Assembly: GCA_018261615.1 (NCBI GenBank)
Contig: JAGTSE010000039.1
Coordinates: 1 to 39,724 of the forward strand
Length of the DNA stretch: 39,724 nucleotides
Source: Pseudomonadota bacterium
GTDB taxonomy: Bacteria > Pseudomonadota > Gammaproteobacteria > Enterobacterales > Enterobacteriaceae
Direction of reading: 5' to 3'
Both the position numbers and the translations under genes were made by a program. Below the pieces are notes generated by a model that worked only from the letters and a program-made list of their open reading frames with translations, was not told where the DNA came from and searched no databases. Of this stretch, positions 16,893 to 25,652 are shown piece by piece (the first letter of the stretch is position 1; the number at the start of each line of letters is the position of its first letter).

Positions 16893-18083
16893 ATGGAACA
16901 AACCTGGCGTTGGTATGGACCGAACGATCCGGTATCTCTTGACGATGTACGGCAGGCAGGCGCAACCGGCGTGGTCACTGCGCTGCACCATATCCCGAAT
17001 GGTCAGGTGTGGCCGGTTGAAGAGATTAAGGCGCGTCAGGCGCTGCTGGCGGAAAAAGGGCTGACTTGGTCGGTAGTGGAAAGCATCCCGGTACATGAAG
17101 ATATTAAAACCCATTCCGGCCAGTATGAAACCTGGATCGCCAATTACCAGCAGAGTATCCGTAACCTGGCGACCTGCGGTATCGATACTGTCTGCTACAA
17201 CTTTATGCCGATCCTCGACTGGACGCGTACCGATCTCGAATATCAATTGCCGGACGGTTCCAAAGCGCTGCGTTTCGACCAGATCGCTTTCGCCGCTTTT
17301 GAACTGCATATTCTGAAACGCCCTGGCGCGGAAGCGGACTACAGCGAAGAAGACCAGCGCCAGGCGCAGGCTTACTTCAACGCGATGAGCGAAGCGGAAG
17401 TAGAAAAGCTGACGCGCAATATCATCGCCGGTCTGCCGGGTGCTGAAGAGGGTTATACGCTGGATCAGTTCCGGGCTCGTCTGGCGGAATATGATGGTAT
17501 TGATAAAGCGCAACTACGTGAAAACATGGCTTATTTCCTGCGCGCTATTGTGCCGGTCGCTCAGGAAGTAGGCGTACGTCTGGCGGTTCATCCGGACGAT
17601 CCACCGCGTCCAATCCTCGGCCTGCCGCGTATCGTTTCGACTATTGAAGATATGCAGTGGCTGAAAGAAGCGGTGGATAGCATCAATAACGGTTTCACCA
17701 TGTGTACCGGTTCATACGGTGTGCGTGCTGATAACGATCTGGTGCGGATGATTGAAACCTTCGGCGATCGTATCCACTTTACGCATCTGCGTTCAACGTG
17801 CCGTGAAGATAACCCGAAAACCTTCCACGAAGCGGCGCATTTGCAGGGGGATGTGGATATGGTTTCTGTTGTGGCAGCAATTCTGACTGAAGAGCAGCGC
17901 CGCAAGAAAGCAGGCGATCTGCGGCCGATCCCGTTCCGACCGGATCATGGTCACCAGATGCTGGACGATCTGCGCAAGAAAACCAATCCGGGATACTCGG
18001 CGATAGGGCGTCTGAAAGGGATGGCGGAAGTGCGCGGCGTTGAGCTGGCGCTGAAGAAAACCCTGTTCCGCGATTTGCTGTAA
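16893..18083 (+). CDS. uxuA: Mannonate dehydratase
   Basis: This 396-residue protein dehydrates D-mannonate to 2-keto-3-deoxy-D-gluconate in hexuronate catabolism and is a TIM-barrel, Mn/Fe-dependent enzyme. The start MEQTWRWYGPNDPVSL is the conserved N terminus. The frame could open 20 residues earlier (16833), but the ATG at 16893 has a GAGGGCAAGG upstream and fits the family length (394-396). Motifs LAVHPDDPPRP, FTMCTGSYGVR, FTHLRST and FRPDHGHQML carry the expected His, Asp and Cys metal ligands. In E. coli K-12, uxuA is in an operon with uxuB elsewhere. Here it is divergent from yeiQ. Confidence 0.95.
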   Translation: MEQTWRWYGPNDPVSLDDVRQAGATGVVTALHHIPNGQVWPVEEIKARQALLAEKGLTWSVVESIPVHEDIKTHSGQYETWIANYQQSIRNLATCGIDTVCYNFMPILDWTRTDLEYQLPDGSKALRFDQIAFAAFELHILKRPGAEADYSEEDQRQAQAYFNAMSEAEVEKLTRNIIAGLPGAEEGYTLDQFRARLAEYDGIDKAQLRENMAYFLRAIVPVAQEVGVRLAVHPDDPPRPILGLPRIVSTIEDMQWLKEAVDSINNGFTMCTGSYGVRADNDLVRMIETFGDRIHFTHLRSTCREDNPKTFHEAAHLQGDVDMVSVVAAILTEEQRRKKAGDLRPIPFRPDHGHQMLDDLRKKTNPGYSAIGRLKGMAEVRGVELALKKTLFRDLL

Positions 18084-18090
18084 TGTCATT

Positions 18091-18117
18091 CTGATGTAAG
18101 GCAAAGCGCCATCTGGC
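18091..18117 (-). repeat. Degenerate REP-like sequence after uxuA
   Basis: Read on the minus strand, GCCAGATGGCG-N6-CTTACATC resembles a REP unit (GCCGGATG...CTTATCCGGC) with several mismatches. Confidence 0.35.
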
Positions 18118-18148
18118 AAAAAAGCCACTTTACTGAAGTGGCTTTTTT
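18118..18148. terminator. Bidirectional terminator between uxuA and efpL
   Basis: A perfect 13-bp stem (AAAAAAGCCACTT / AAGTGGCTTTTTT) with a 5-nt loop gives T runs on both strands. It serves the convergent uxuA and efpL. Confidence 0.92.
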
Positions 18149-18163
18149 CATGGCAACACGAGA

Positions 18164-18736
18164 TCAGTCAGCGCGGCCCATGTAGCGGCGCTCTTCGATA
18201 TGGATGCGGATCTTCTCACCGGTGGTCAGATATTCCGGAACCTGCACAACCAGACCTGTATTCAGGGTTGCGGGTTTGGTGCGGGAACTGGCAGAAGCAC
18301 CTTTAATACCCGGCGCAGTTTCCACGATTTCCAGATCGACAGTCTGCGGCAGTTCGAGCGCCAGCAACTGGCCATCCCATAGCAGAACCTGCATATCCGG
18401 CATGCCACCTTCCGGAATAAACTGCAGCTCGTCTTCAATCTGATCTTTCGTGAAGGTATACGGCGTGTAATCTTCTTTATCCATGAACACGTATTCGTTG
18501 CCATCAATATAAGAGAAGTCAACAAAACGGCGGTTCAAGGTAACGGTATCGAGGATATCATCGCCTTTAAAGCGCTCTTCCACTTTCAGTCCGGTACGGA
18601 CATCGGAAAAACGCATCTTGTACAGTGTTGCTGCGCCACGGGCGCTCGGTGCCTGGATATCAATATCTTTCACAATCAGCAGTTTGCCGTTGTAATTCAG
18701 CACCATACCTTTTTTAATTTCGTTCGCTCTTGGCAT
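18164..18736 (-). CDS. efpL: EfpL (YeiP), elongation factor P-like protein
   Basis: This 190-residue protein has the same length as E. coli YeiP. It has the three beta-barrel layout of EF-P: a KOW-like N-terminal domain, an OB domain and a C-terminal OB domain ending GEKIRIHIEERRYMGRAD. At the tip loop that in EF-P carries modified Lys34, this protein has APSARGAATLYK with Arg33, the EfpL/YeiP subgroup signature. Family knowledge: it helps ribosomes through stalling motifs such as polyproline. It is convergent with uxuA and divergent from yeiW. Confidence 0.95.
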   Translation of the reverse strand: MPRANEIKKGMVLNYNGKLLIVKDIDIQAPSARGAATLYKMRFSDVRTGLKVEERFKGDDILDTVTLNRRFVDFSYIDGNEYVFMDKEDYTPYTFTKDQIEDELQFIPEGGMPDMQVLLWDGQLLALELPQTVDLEIVETAPGIKGASASSRTKPATLNTGLVVQVPEYLTTGEKIRIHIEERRYMGRAD

Positions 18737-18899
18737 TGCAAGGGTCCTGTGAGATTAAAATAACAAAAATATCGCGACAAACTACTCGCGAGGGGGATTC
18801 CAGGCAAGCGGAATCTGATTTTTGCCTTCGGGCTGCAAAAAATGGTAGTTTGCGCCCTGTACGCGCCAGCCCGGCACGCCATCAAAAAAGAGAGCCATT

Positions 18900-19154
18900 A
18901 TGCAATGCCGCCCGGACTGTGGAGCGTGTTGTACTGCACCGTCCATCACCAGCCCAATCCCCGGCATGCCCAACGGTAAACCGGCCAACATGCCCTGCGT
19001 CCAGCTAGATGAACAGCAGCGTTGCAAAATCTTTGCTTCGCCGTTGCGCCCAAAAGTGTGCGCCGGGTTGCAGCCGAACAGTGATATGTGCGGCTCGAAT
19101 CGCGCTGATGCGATGGTTTACCTGCTCGATTTAGAGCGCCAGACGGCACCCTAA
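18900..19154 (+). CDS. yeiW: YeiW, cysteine-rich UPF0153-type protein
   Basis: This 84-residue protein has the same length as E. coli YeiW. Eight cysteines are arranged as CRPDCGACC at the N terminus and then single Cys at about residues 33, 42, 54 and 63. This is the CxxxCxxCC pattern of the YkgJ/UPF0153 family, thought to bind zinc or an iron-sulfur cluster. The function is unknown. Its stop codon overlaps that of the convergent setB by three bases, so the two 3' ends share sequence. Confidence 0.88.
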   Translation: MQCRPDCGACCTAPSITSPIPGMPNGKPANMPCVQLDEQQRCKIFASPLRPKVCAGLQPNSDMCGSNRADAMVYLLDLERQTAP

Positions 19155-20332
19155 ATATCTTTAATACGCGCCAGACAGAACTGGGTTATCAGTGCCATCG
19201 CCAGCGCAATCCAGAACACCGTGTGATAGTTCCAGATTTCAGCCACCACGCCTGCCAGCGAGCCGGCAATGATCCAACCGACACGCGTGGTATTAGTATA
19301 AAGGGTGGTGGCTGAACCCGCCTGACCAGGCATCAGATCCTGGAAATAGAGCATGCCAATTCCGGCGAGAATGCCGATATAAATAGCGTTCAGCACTTGT
19401 AAAGCTAACAGGGTTGCTGGCGTATGCACCGTCAGCATCCCGGCATAGAAAAAGATCCCAGCAACTGCGCTGACGCGCATTAAAAAACGTTTACCAAAAC
19501 GCTTCGCATAGTAACCCGCAATCAGCATGGTCGGGATTTCCAGCCCAGCGGCGGTACCCATCATCACTCCCGCCAGTTTCTCCGACAGATGCAATTCATC
19601 GATAATAAACAGCGGCATATTAATGATGTACAGGCTATTAGTGCCCCACATCATCGTGCAAATCACGAACAACAGAAGTGTATCGCGGCGATGCGTACGC
19701 GGTGTTTCCAGCACGGCCGACTTCAGGTTGGGTTCTTTGCGCATGGTGGGCAAAAACAGCCACACCATAGCGCCACAGACAATAAACGCAGCGCCAGCGC
19801 AGAGATACATCACTGTAAAACCAAAGCCCATTGCCAGCGCGTAAGCCAGCGGCGGGCCAATTACCCACGCCAGTGAGACCTGCGCACGCAGGATTGAACT
19901 GAACATCACGGCCCCGCGGCCAGTATGATCCGCATGTTCACGCGCCAGAGCAAAAAGCTGTGGGTTAGACGTGGAACCAAAACTGCTGAGAAACACGCCG
20001 ACAAACAGCAGCATAAAGTAGTTGCGGTTCCAGGCAAAAAGCACGCAGGCCAACATCCCCAACAGGCAGCAGAAGACAATCAGCGATTTACGATCGCCTT
20101 TACGATCTGAACGTCCGGCAAGAAACTGGCTGACCAGAATGCCAATCACCGCGCTGCCGGTAAAAAAGAAGCCAACCATCGCCGGGCGAACTTGCACTTC
20201 GTTGGTTAAAAAGAGGCTTAGCGTGGGGGTTTGCAGGGCACCTGCAATGCCGGTCAGGAACGCGACAATCAGGAACGCCGTCGACGTAAAATCAAACGTG
20301 CCACGTCTGGCGGCGACGGGAGAATTTTGCAT
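19151..20332 (-). CDS. setB: SetB, MFS sugar efflux transporter
   Basis: This 393-residue, 12-TM major facilitator belongs to the SET family. E. coli SetB exports lactose and glucose in vitro and has also been linked to chromosome segregation through MreB. The MFS motif A is seen in the loop after TM2 as LAGRSDRKGDRKSLI. Sequence and length (393) agree with E. coli SetB. It is convergent with yeiW and divergent from fruB across 368 bases. No SgrR/SgrS gene lies nearby. Confidence 0.94.
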   Translation of the reverse strand: MQNSPVAARRGTFDFTSTAFLIVAFLTGIAGALQTPTLSLFLTNEVQVRPAMVGFFFTGSAVIGILVSQFLAGRSDRKGDRKSLIVFCCLLGMLACVLFAWNRNYFMLLFVGVFLSSFGSTSNPQLFALAREHADHTGRGAVMFSSILRAQVSLAWVIGPPLAYALAMGFGFTVMYLCAGAAFIVCGAMVWLFLPTMRKEPNLKSAVLETPRTHRRDTLLLFVICTMMWGTNSLYIINMPLFIIDELHLSEKLAGVMMGTAAGLEIPTMLIAGYYAKRFGKRFLMRVSAVAGIFFYAGMLTVHTPATLLALQVLNAIYIGILAGIGMLYFQDLMPGQAGSATTLYTNTTRVGWIIAGSLAGVVAEIWNYHTVFWIALAMALITQFCLARIKDI

Positions 20333-20451
20333 TTTTCATGAGATCCAATATTGAGACGCGGAGTTTACGCCGCCACGCTAAAAAAGCACAGTCAGCTAAG
20401 CAAAATTTGCCACGAAAAATCAAAGCGCCATTTCAAATCATATTCATCAAA

Positions 20452-20508
20452 GCTGAATGAAGCTGAAGCTTCGGTGCTGAAATTCAAATCCGCTTCAGCA
20501 AATTTGCT
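20452..20508. repeat. Cluster of GCTGAA/TTCAGC hexamers and palindromes upstream of fruB
   Basis: GCTGAA occurs at 20452, 20462 and 20476, and its complement at 20494. GCTGAAGC (20462-20469) and GCTTCAGC (20492-20499) form an 8-bp inverted repeat. AGCAAATTTGCT (20497-20508) is a perfect 12-bp palindrome. I see no gene in 20333-20599, a gap of more than 260 bases. Confidence 0.5.
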
Positions 20509-20599
20509 TAACGCGATGAGAAAATGTGCAGTAGCTCTAAATTTTACAACGCAAATTCAGAGATTTCTTGCTTACTGGTGTAAAAAGGGGAAGATTTCA

Positions 20600-20611
20600 T
20601 GAAACGTTTCA
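20600..20611 (+). promoter_or_regulatory. Cra (FruR) operator 1 of fruBKA
   Basis: TGAAACGTTTCA is a perfectly palindromic match to the core of the Cra consensus (TGAAACGWTTCA). Its centre is 67 bases from the second site. Confidence 0.85.
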
Positions 20612-20666
20612 GCGTCATTGCTTAATATCTGAATCAAAGTGATGACGCATTATTTCTCAAGTTAGC

Positions 20667-20678
20667 TGAAACGATTCA
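20667..20678 (+). promoter_or_regulatory. Cra (FruR) operator 2 of fruBKA
   Basis: TGAAACGATTCA, within GCTGAAACGATTCAAT, is the canonical Cra box. It lies 23 bases before the fruB ATG. Two Cra sites also control the E. coli operon, where fructose 1-phosphate releases the repressor. Confidence 0.9.
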
Positions 20679-20700
20679 ATGTCAGCAAGAGAGGGGTTAC

Positions 20701-21831
20701 ATGTTCCAGTTATCCGTTCAGGACATCCATCCGGGCCAGCAGGCCGGTAATAAAGAAGAGGCTATCCGCCAGATCGCAGCAGCGCTGGCAGCAGCAGGCA
20801 ATGTAGCTGATGGCTACGTCAACGGCATGCTGGCGCGCGAACAGCAAACCTCAACCTATCTTGGCAATGGTATTGCCATTCCACACGGCACGACCGACAC
20901 GCGCGACCAGGTGCTGAAAACCGGCGTCAAAGTGTTCCAGTTCCCGCAGGGCATTCTGTGGAGCGAGGGCCAGGTTGCCTATGTTGCTATCGGGATTGCT
21001 GCAAGTTCCGATGAGCACCTCGGTCTGCTGCGTCAGCTGACGCATGTGTTGAGCGATGATGATGTCGCTGCGCAACTGCAATCCGCCACTACGGCTGAAG
21101 AGCTGCGTGCCCTGCTGATGGGCGAAAAACAGAGCGTGGCGCTGAAGCTGGATAACGACACCTTAACCCTTGATGTTGCAGCAAGCGATCTGCTGACACT
21201 TCAGGCGTTGAATGCGGCGCGTCTGAAAGAAGCCGGTGCGGTTGACGCGGCTTACGTTACGCGTGCGATTAACGAGAAACCGCTGAACCTCGGTCAGGGC
21301 ATCTGGCTGAACGATAGCGCAGAAGGCAATCTGCTGAGCGCCGTGGCGGTAAGTCGCGCGGAAACGCCGTTCGACGTCGAGGGTGAGCAAGTTGCGCTGC
21401 TGGTCAGCGTTGCAATGGCCGATGAGCAGCCTGTTGCTGTACTCAAGCGCCTGAGCGATCTGCTGTTAGAGAACAAAGCTGACAGCCTGCTGAATGCTGA
21501 TGCGGCCACACTGTTGGCGCTGCTGACCAGTGATGATGCGATGGCTGGAGATGTGCTGAGTGATGAGTTTGTGGTGCGTAACGAGCACGGCCTGCACGCC
21601 CGTCCGGGCACCATGCTGGTCAACACCATCAAGCAATTCACCAGTGAAATCACCGTGACGAACCTCGACGGCACCGGTAAACCGGCGAACGGTCGCAGCT
21701 TGATGAAAGTCGTCGCGCTGGGCGTGAAAAAAGGACACCGCCTGCGTTTCACGGCGCAGGGCAGTGACGCTGAACAGGCGCTGAAAGCGATTGGCGAAGC
21801 CATCGCTGCCGGTCTTGGGGAGGGCGTATAA
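20701..21831 (+). CDS. fruB: FruB, fructose PTS diphosphoryl transfer protein (EIIA-HPr)
   Basis: This 376-residue cytoplasmic phosphocarrier relays phosphate from PEP through EI to FruA. The N-terminal EIIA(Fru) domain (residues 1-143) has the phosphorylated His62 in IAIPHGTTD. A central linking domain follows. The C-terminal FPr (HPr-like) domain (about 285-376) has the active His299 in NEHGLHARPGTM. Length matches E. coli FruB. A GAGAGGGG ribosome site precedes the ATG. fruK starts at the base after its stop codon. Confidence 0.97.
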   Translation: MFQLSVQDIHPGQQAGNKEEAIRQIAAALAAAGNVADGYVNGMLAREQQTSTYLGNGIAIPHGTTDTRDQVLKTGVKVFQFPQGILWSEGQVAYVAIGIAASSDEHLGLLRQLTHVLSDDDVAAQLQSATTAEELRALLMGEKQSVALKLDNDTLTLDVAASDLLTLQALNAARLKEAGAVDAAYVTRAINEKPLNLGQGIWLNDSAEGNLLSAVAVSRAETPFDVEGEQVALLVSVAMADEQPVAVLKRLSDLLLENKADSLLNADAATLLALLTSDDAMAGDVLSDEFVVRNEHGLHARPGTMLVNTIKQFTSEITVTNLDGTGKPANGRSLMKVVALGVKKGHRLRFTAQGSDAEQALKAIGEAIAAGLGEGV

Positions 21832-22770
21832 ATGAGCAGACGTGTTGCCACCATTACCCTGAATCCGGCCTATGATCTAGTGGGTTTCACCCCGGAAATT
21901 GAACGCGGCGAAGTGAACCTGGTTCGTACTACCGGCCTGCACGCTGCGGGTAAAGGGATCAACGTTGCGAAGGTACTAAAAGATCTTGGCATTGACGTAA
22001 CCGTTGGCGGGTTCCTCGGTAAAGACAACCAGGACGGTTTTCAACAACTGTTCAGCGAGCTGGGTATCGCCAACCGTTTCCAGGTGGTTGCCGGGCGTAC
22101 ACGCATTAACGTAAAGCTGACGGAAAAAGACGGCGAAGTTACCGATTTCAATTTCTCTGGCTTCGAAGTGACGCCGACCGACTGGGAGCGTTTTGTTAAT
22201 GATTCACTGAGCTGGCTGGGGCAGTTCGATATGGTCTGCGTCAGCGGCAGCCTGCCTTCGGGTGTCAGCCCGGAAGCCTTTACCGAGTGGATGACGCGCC
22301 TGCGCAGCCAGTGCCCATGCATTATTTTCGATAGCAGCCGTGATGCGTTGGTGGCTGGCCTGAAAGCTGCGCCGTGGTTGGTGAAACCAAATCGCCGCGA
22401 GCTGGAGATCTGGGCAGGCCGCAAATTACCTGAATTGAAGGATGTTATTGAAGCCGCTCACGCGCTTCGCGAACAGGGGATCGCCCACGTGGTGATCTCG
22501 CTGGGCGCAGAAGGGGCTCTATGGGTTAACGCTTCAGGGGAATGGATTGCCAAACCGCCGTCAATGGAAGTGGTAAGCACCGTTGGCGCAGGGGATTCTA
22601 TGGTTGGCGGCCTGATTTATGGCTTGCTGATGCGTGAGTCCAGTGAACATACATTACGCCTGGCTACTGCTGTTGCTGCATTGGCGGTTAGTCAGAGTAA
22701 CGTAGGTATTACCGACCGTACCCAGTTAGCCGCGATGATGGCGCGAGTTGACTTAAAACCCTTTAACTAA
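21832..22770 (+). CDS. fruK: 1-phosphofructokinase
   Basis: This 312-residue PfkB-family sugar kinase phosphorylates fructose 1-phosphate to fructose 1,6-bisphosphate and so controls the Cra inducer level. Visible PfkB motifs are GLHAAGKGINVAKVLKDLG (signature 1, residues about 36-54) and STVGAGDSMVGGL (signature 2, about 245-257, with the catalytic Asp). Length is the same as in E. coli. It begins immediately after the fruB stop codon, indicating coupled translation, and is followed 16 bases later by fruA. Confidence 0.97.
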   Translation: MSRRVATITLNPAYDLVGFTPEIERGEVNLVRTTGLHAAGKGINVAKVLKDLGIDVTVGGFLGKDNQDGFQQLFSELGIANRFQVVAGRTRINVKLTEKDGEVTDFNFSGFEVTPTDWERFVNDSLSWLGQFDMVCVSGSLPSGVSPEAFTEWMTRLRSQCPCIIFDSSRDALVAGLKAAPWLVKPNRRELEIWAGRKLPELKDVIEAAHALREQGIAHVVISLGAEGALWVNASGEWIAKPPSMEVVSTVGAGDSMVGGLIYGLLMRESSEHTLRLATAVAALAVSQSNVGITDRTQLAAMMARVDLKPFN

Positions 22771-22786
22771 CAGCAGGAGAGGCATA

Positions 22787-24481
22787 ATGAAAACGCTGCT
22801 GATTATTGACTCCGAACTCGGACAGGCTCGCGCTTATATGGCGAAGACCTTACTGAGCGCGGCGGCACAGAAAGCAAATCTGCAATTCATTGAAAACCCT
22901 GACGAAGCGGAACTGGCGATTGTGTTGGGTAGTCAACTGCCAAACGACAGTGCGCTCGACGGAAAAAAAGTGTGGCTGGGCGATATCAATCGTGCAGTGG
23001 CACAGCCGGAGCTGTTCCTCAGCGAAGCGAAAAACCATGCCGCGATTTACACGGCGCCGACAGCAGTAGCGGCTGCGCCAGTTGCCAACAATGGCCCGAA
23101 ACGTATTGTTGCGGTTACCGCATGCCCGACCGGCGTGGCGCACACCTTTATGGCAGCAGAAGCCATTGAAACCGAAGCCAAAAAACGCGGCTGGTGGGTG
23201 AAAGTAGAAACGCGTGGTTCCGTGGGGGCAGGCAATGCCATCACGCCAGAAGAGGTGGCGCAAGCCGATCTGGTCATGGTTGCCGCCGATATTGAAGTTG
23301 ACCTGGCAAAATTTGCTGGTAAACCAATGTACCGTACCACAACGGGTCTGGCGCTGAAGAAAACGGCTCAGGAGATGGATAAAGCCGTAGCGGAAGCGAA
23401 GCCTTACCAGCCGTCGGGTCAGGCACAGTCTGAAAGTTCGGAAGGGAAAAAAGAGAGTGCTGGCGCTTATCGTCACCTGCTGACCGGCGTCTCCTATATG
23501 CTGCCGATGGTGGTGGCGGGCGGCTTGCTGATCGCGCTGTCCTTTGCTTTCGGTATTACTGCGTTTAAAGAAGAAGGCACGCTGGCGGCTGCGCTGATGA
23601 AAATCGGTGGTGGTTCGGCATTCGCGCTGATGGTCCCGGTGCTGGCGGGTTTCATCGCCTTTTCCATCGCTGACCGTCCGGGCCTGACGCCGGGTCTGAT
23701 CGGCGGGATGCTGGCGGTGAGCACCGGCTCTGGTTTTATCGGTGGTATTATCGCTGGTTTCCTCGCCGGTTATCTGGCTAAAGCCATCAGTAAAGGTCTG
23801 AAGCTGCCGCCGAGTATGGAAGCGCTGAAACCGATTCTGATCATTCCGCTGGTCTCCAGCCTGATTGTCGGTCTGGCGATGATTTACCTGATCGGTGCGC
23901 CGGTTGCGAAAATCCTGGCCGGTCTGACTTCCTGGCTGCAAACCATGGGCACGGCAAACGCTGTTCTGCTGGGTGCAATCCTCGGAGGTATGATGTGTAC
24001 CGACATGGGCGGCCCGGTGAACAAAGCGGCTTATGCGTTTGGGGTGGGTCTGCTGAGTACCCAGACTTACGCGCCGATGGCAGCTATTATGGCGGCCGGT
24101 ATGGTTCCGCCGTTGGCAATGGGCCTGGCAACGCTGGTTGCGCGTAACAAGTTCGATAAAGGTCAACGTGAAGGTGGTAAAGCGGCTCTGGTTCTCGGCC
24201 TGTGCTTTATCTCTGAAGGGGCTATCCCGTTCGCGGCCCGTGACCCGATGCGCGTGATCCCGTGCTGTATCGCCGGTGGTGCGCTGACAGGCGCTATCTC
24301 AATGGCGATTGGCGCAAAACTGATGGCACCGCACGGTGGTCTGTTCGTGCTGCTGATTCCGGGTGCGATTACGCCGGTTCTCGGTTACCTGCTCTCCATC
24401 GTTGCCGGTACGCTGCTGACAGGCCTGGTGTATGCCTTCCTGAAACGTCCGGAAACGGAAGCGGTTGCGAAAGTTGCATAA
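22787..24481 (+). CDS. fruA: FruA, fructose-specific PTS enzyme IIBC
   Basis: This 564-residue inner-membrane permease takes up fructose and releases fructose 1-phosphate. A degenerate IIB' domain (about 1-85) comes first. The IIB domain follows with the phosphorylated Cys113 in TACPTGVAHTFMAAEA. A charged linker (about 205-225) leads into the IIC channel domain (about 230-555), with the conserved stretches CTDMGGPVNKAAYAFG and FISEGAIPFAARDP. Length is that of E. coli FruA (563). It ends the fruBKA operon and has a strong terminator 30 bases on. Confidence 0.97.
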   Translation: MKTLLIIDSELGQARAYMAKTLLSAAAQKANLQFIENPDEAELAIVLGSQLPNDSALDGKKVWLGDINRAVAQPELFLSEAKNHAAIYTAPTAVAAAPVANNGPKRIVAVTACPTGVAHTFMAAEAIETEAKKRGWWVKVETRGSVGAGNAITPEEVAQADLVMVAADIEVDLAKFAGKPMYRTTTGLALKKTAQEMDKAVAEAKPYQPSGQAQSESSEGKKESAGAYRHLLTGVSYMLPMVVAGGLLIALSFAFGITAFKEEGTLAAALMKIGGGSAFALMVPVLAGFIAFSIADRPGLTPGLIGGMLAVSTGSGFIGGIIAGFLAGYLAKAISKGLKLPPSMEALKPILIIPLVSSLIVGLAMIYLIGAPVAKILAGLTSWLQTMGTANAVLLGAILGGMMCTDMGGPVNKAAYAFGVGLLSTQTYAPMAAIMAAGMVPPLAMGLATLVARNKFDKGQREGGKAALVLGLCFISEGAIPFAARDPMRVIPCCIAGGALTGAISMAIGAKLMAPHGGLFVLLIPGAITPVLGYLLSIVAGTLLTGLVYAFLKRPETEAVAKVA

Positions 24482-24511
24482 TACATTGCGTAGTGAACAC
24501 GTTGTGTAGTG

Positions 24512-24537
24512 AAAAAGGCCGCTTAGCGGCCTTTTTT
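24512..24537. terminator. Terminator of fruBKA
   Basis: The stem AAAAAGGCCGC / GCGGCCTTTTT is a perfect 11 bp with a TTA loop and T run. The A-rich left arm would also work on the minus strand for nfo, although nfo ends 190 bases away. Confidence 0.93.
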
Positions 24538-24586
24538 ATGGAGAAATTTGCTGGCGGTGATAGCTAACTGGCAACGTCAATATTTC

Positions 24587-24615
24587 GCCGGATGACGGTA
24601 AACGTCTTATCCGTC
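24587..24615 (+). repeat. REP element between fruA and nfo
   Basis: GCCGGATGACGGTAAACGTC followed by TTATCCGTC follows the REP/PU consensus closely (GCCGGATG, central C/G arms, CTTATCCG). It lies between the convergent 3' ends of fruA and nfo, the usual position. Confidence 0.75.
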
Positions 24616-24722
24616 TTGCAAACGGTGCATTCTGCAGTATAGCGATATGATAAGCGAAGCCCACAGGACTGATAAAAGAAACGCCATCAGACAATGGATA
24701 CCGGGGCAGCCCGCAGTATGAT

Positions 24723-25580
24723 TTATGCCGCCGCGTCAGCGTTTTGTTGCGCTTTCAGCCAGGCAATCTCTTCCGCCCAGATATCCGGATTGACGGTTTC
24801 GAGGATCAACGGAATGCCATCGAAACGCTCATCGCGCATAATCCAGCGAAACGCTTCATAGCCGATATTACCTTCACCAAGGCTGTGATGACGGTCAACG
24901 CGGCTGCCAAACGCGCTTTTCGCGTCGTTCAGGTGCATACCGCGCAGGTATTTGAAACCTACCACGCGCTCAAATTCAGCAAACGTTTCTGCCGTTGCCT
25001 GCTCGGTACGCAGATCGTAACCTGCGGCAAAAGCGTGGCAGGTATCAATGCAGACGCCGACGCGGGATTTATCTTCCACACCATCAATAATCGTCGCCAG
25101 ATGTTCAAACTTAAACCCAAGGTTACTGCCCTGGCCTGCGGTATTTTCAATCACCGCCGTTACCCCTTCGGTTTGCGCCAGCGCGATGTTGATGGATTCG
25201 GCGATACGCGCCAGGCACTCATCCTCCGGGATCTGCATCAGATGGCTGCCAGGATGGAAGTTCAGCAGCGTTAGTCCTAGTTGCTGACAGCGTGTCAGCT
25301 CGTCAATAAAGGCTTCGCGGGATTTTTCCAGCGCATCGGTCACTGGGTGTCCGAGGTTAATCAGGTAGCTGTCATGGGGCAGGATCTGTGCGGGCGTGTA
25401 GTGATATTTTTCGCAGGTAGCTTTAAACTCGTCGATGGTCTCCGTGCTCAGCGGCGCAGCACGCCACTGGCGCTGATTCTTGGTAAACAGCGCAAAAGCC
25501 GTTGCCCCGATTTCAGCGGCGCGGACGGCGGCATTCGCTACGCTGCCCGAGGCGCTTACATGCGCACCAATGTATTTCAT
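24723..25580 (-). CDS. nfo: Endonuclease IV
   Basis: This 285-residue AP endonuclease, a TIM barrel with three zinc ions, incises DNA 5' to abasic sites and removes 3' blocking groups. Metal-site motifs are visible in order: GAHVS, NLGHP, LNFHPGSH, AVIENTAGQG (Glu), VCIDTCHAFAAG (Asp, His), HLNDAKSAFGSRVDRHHSLGEG (His, Asp, His) and ILET (Glu). Length is the same as in E. coli, where it is induced by SoxRS. I found no convincing soxbox in the 72 bases upstream. yeiH precedes it on the same strand. Confidence 0.97.
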   Translation of the reverse strand: MKYIGAHVSASGSVANAAVRAAEIGATAFALFTKNQRQWRAAPLSTETIDEFKATCEKYHYTPAQILPHDSYLINLGHPVTDALEKSREAFIDELTRCQQLGLTLLNFHPGSHLMQIPEDECLARIAESINIALAQTEGVTAVIENTAGQGSNLGFKFEHLATIIDGVEDKSRVGVCIDTCHAFAAGYDLRTEQATAETFAEFERVVGFKYLRGMHLNDAKSAFGSRVDRHHSLGEGNIGYEAFRWIMRDERFDGIPLILETVNPDIWAEEIAWLKAQQNADAAA

Positions 25581-25652
25581 AAAAACTCCTGTTAAAACCC
25601 GCCAGGGGAAAACGTCAATAATAGCGGGTCTCCAGGGCTGGCATGTAGTGGT

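Noticed and set aside
20351..20602. 83-codon frame between setB and fruB
   Set aside because: It has a Lys/Ser-rich, motif-free translation and overlaps the upstream Cra operator at its 3' end. Regulatory DNA is the better explanation.
22850..24166. 438-codon open frame on the minus strand opposite fruA
   Set aside because: It is rich in His, Arg, Gln and Thr, lacks any recognisable motif and is fully antisense to the well-supported fruA. It is a by-product of fruA codon bias.
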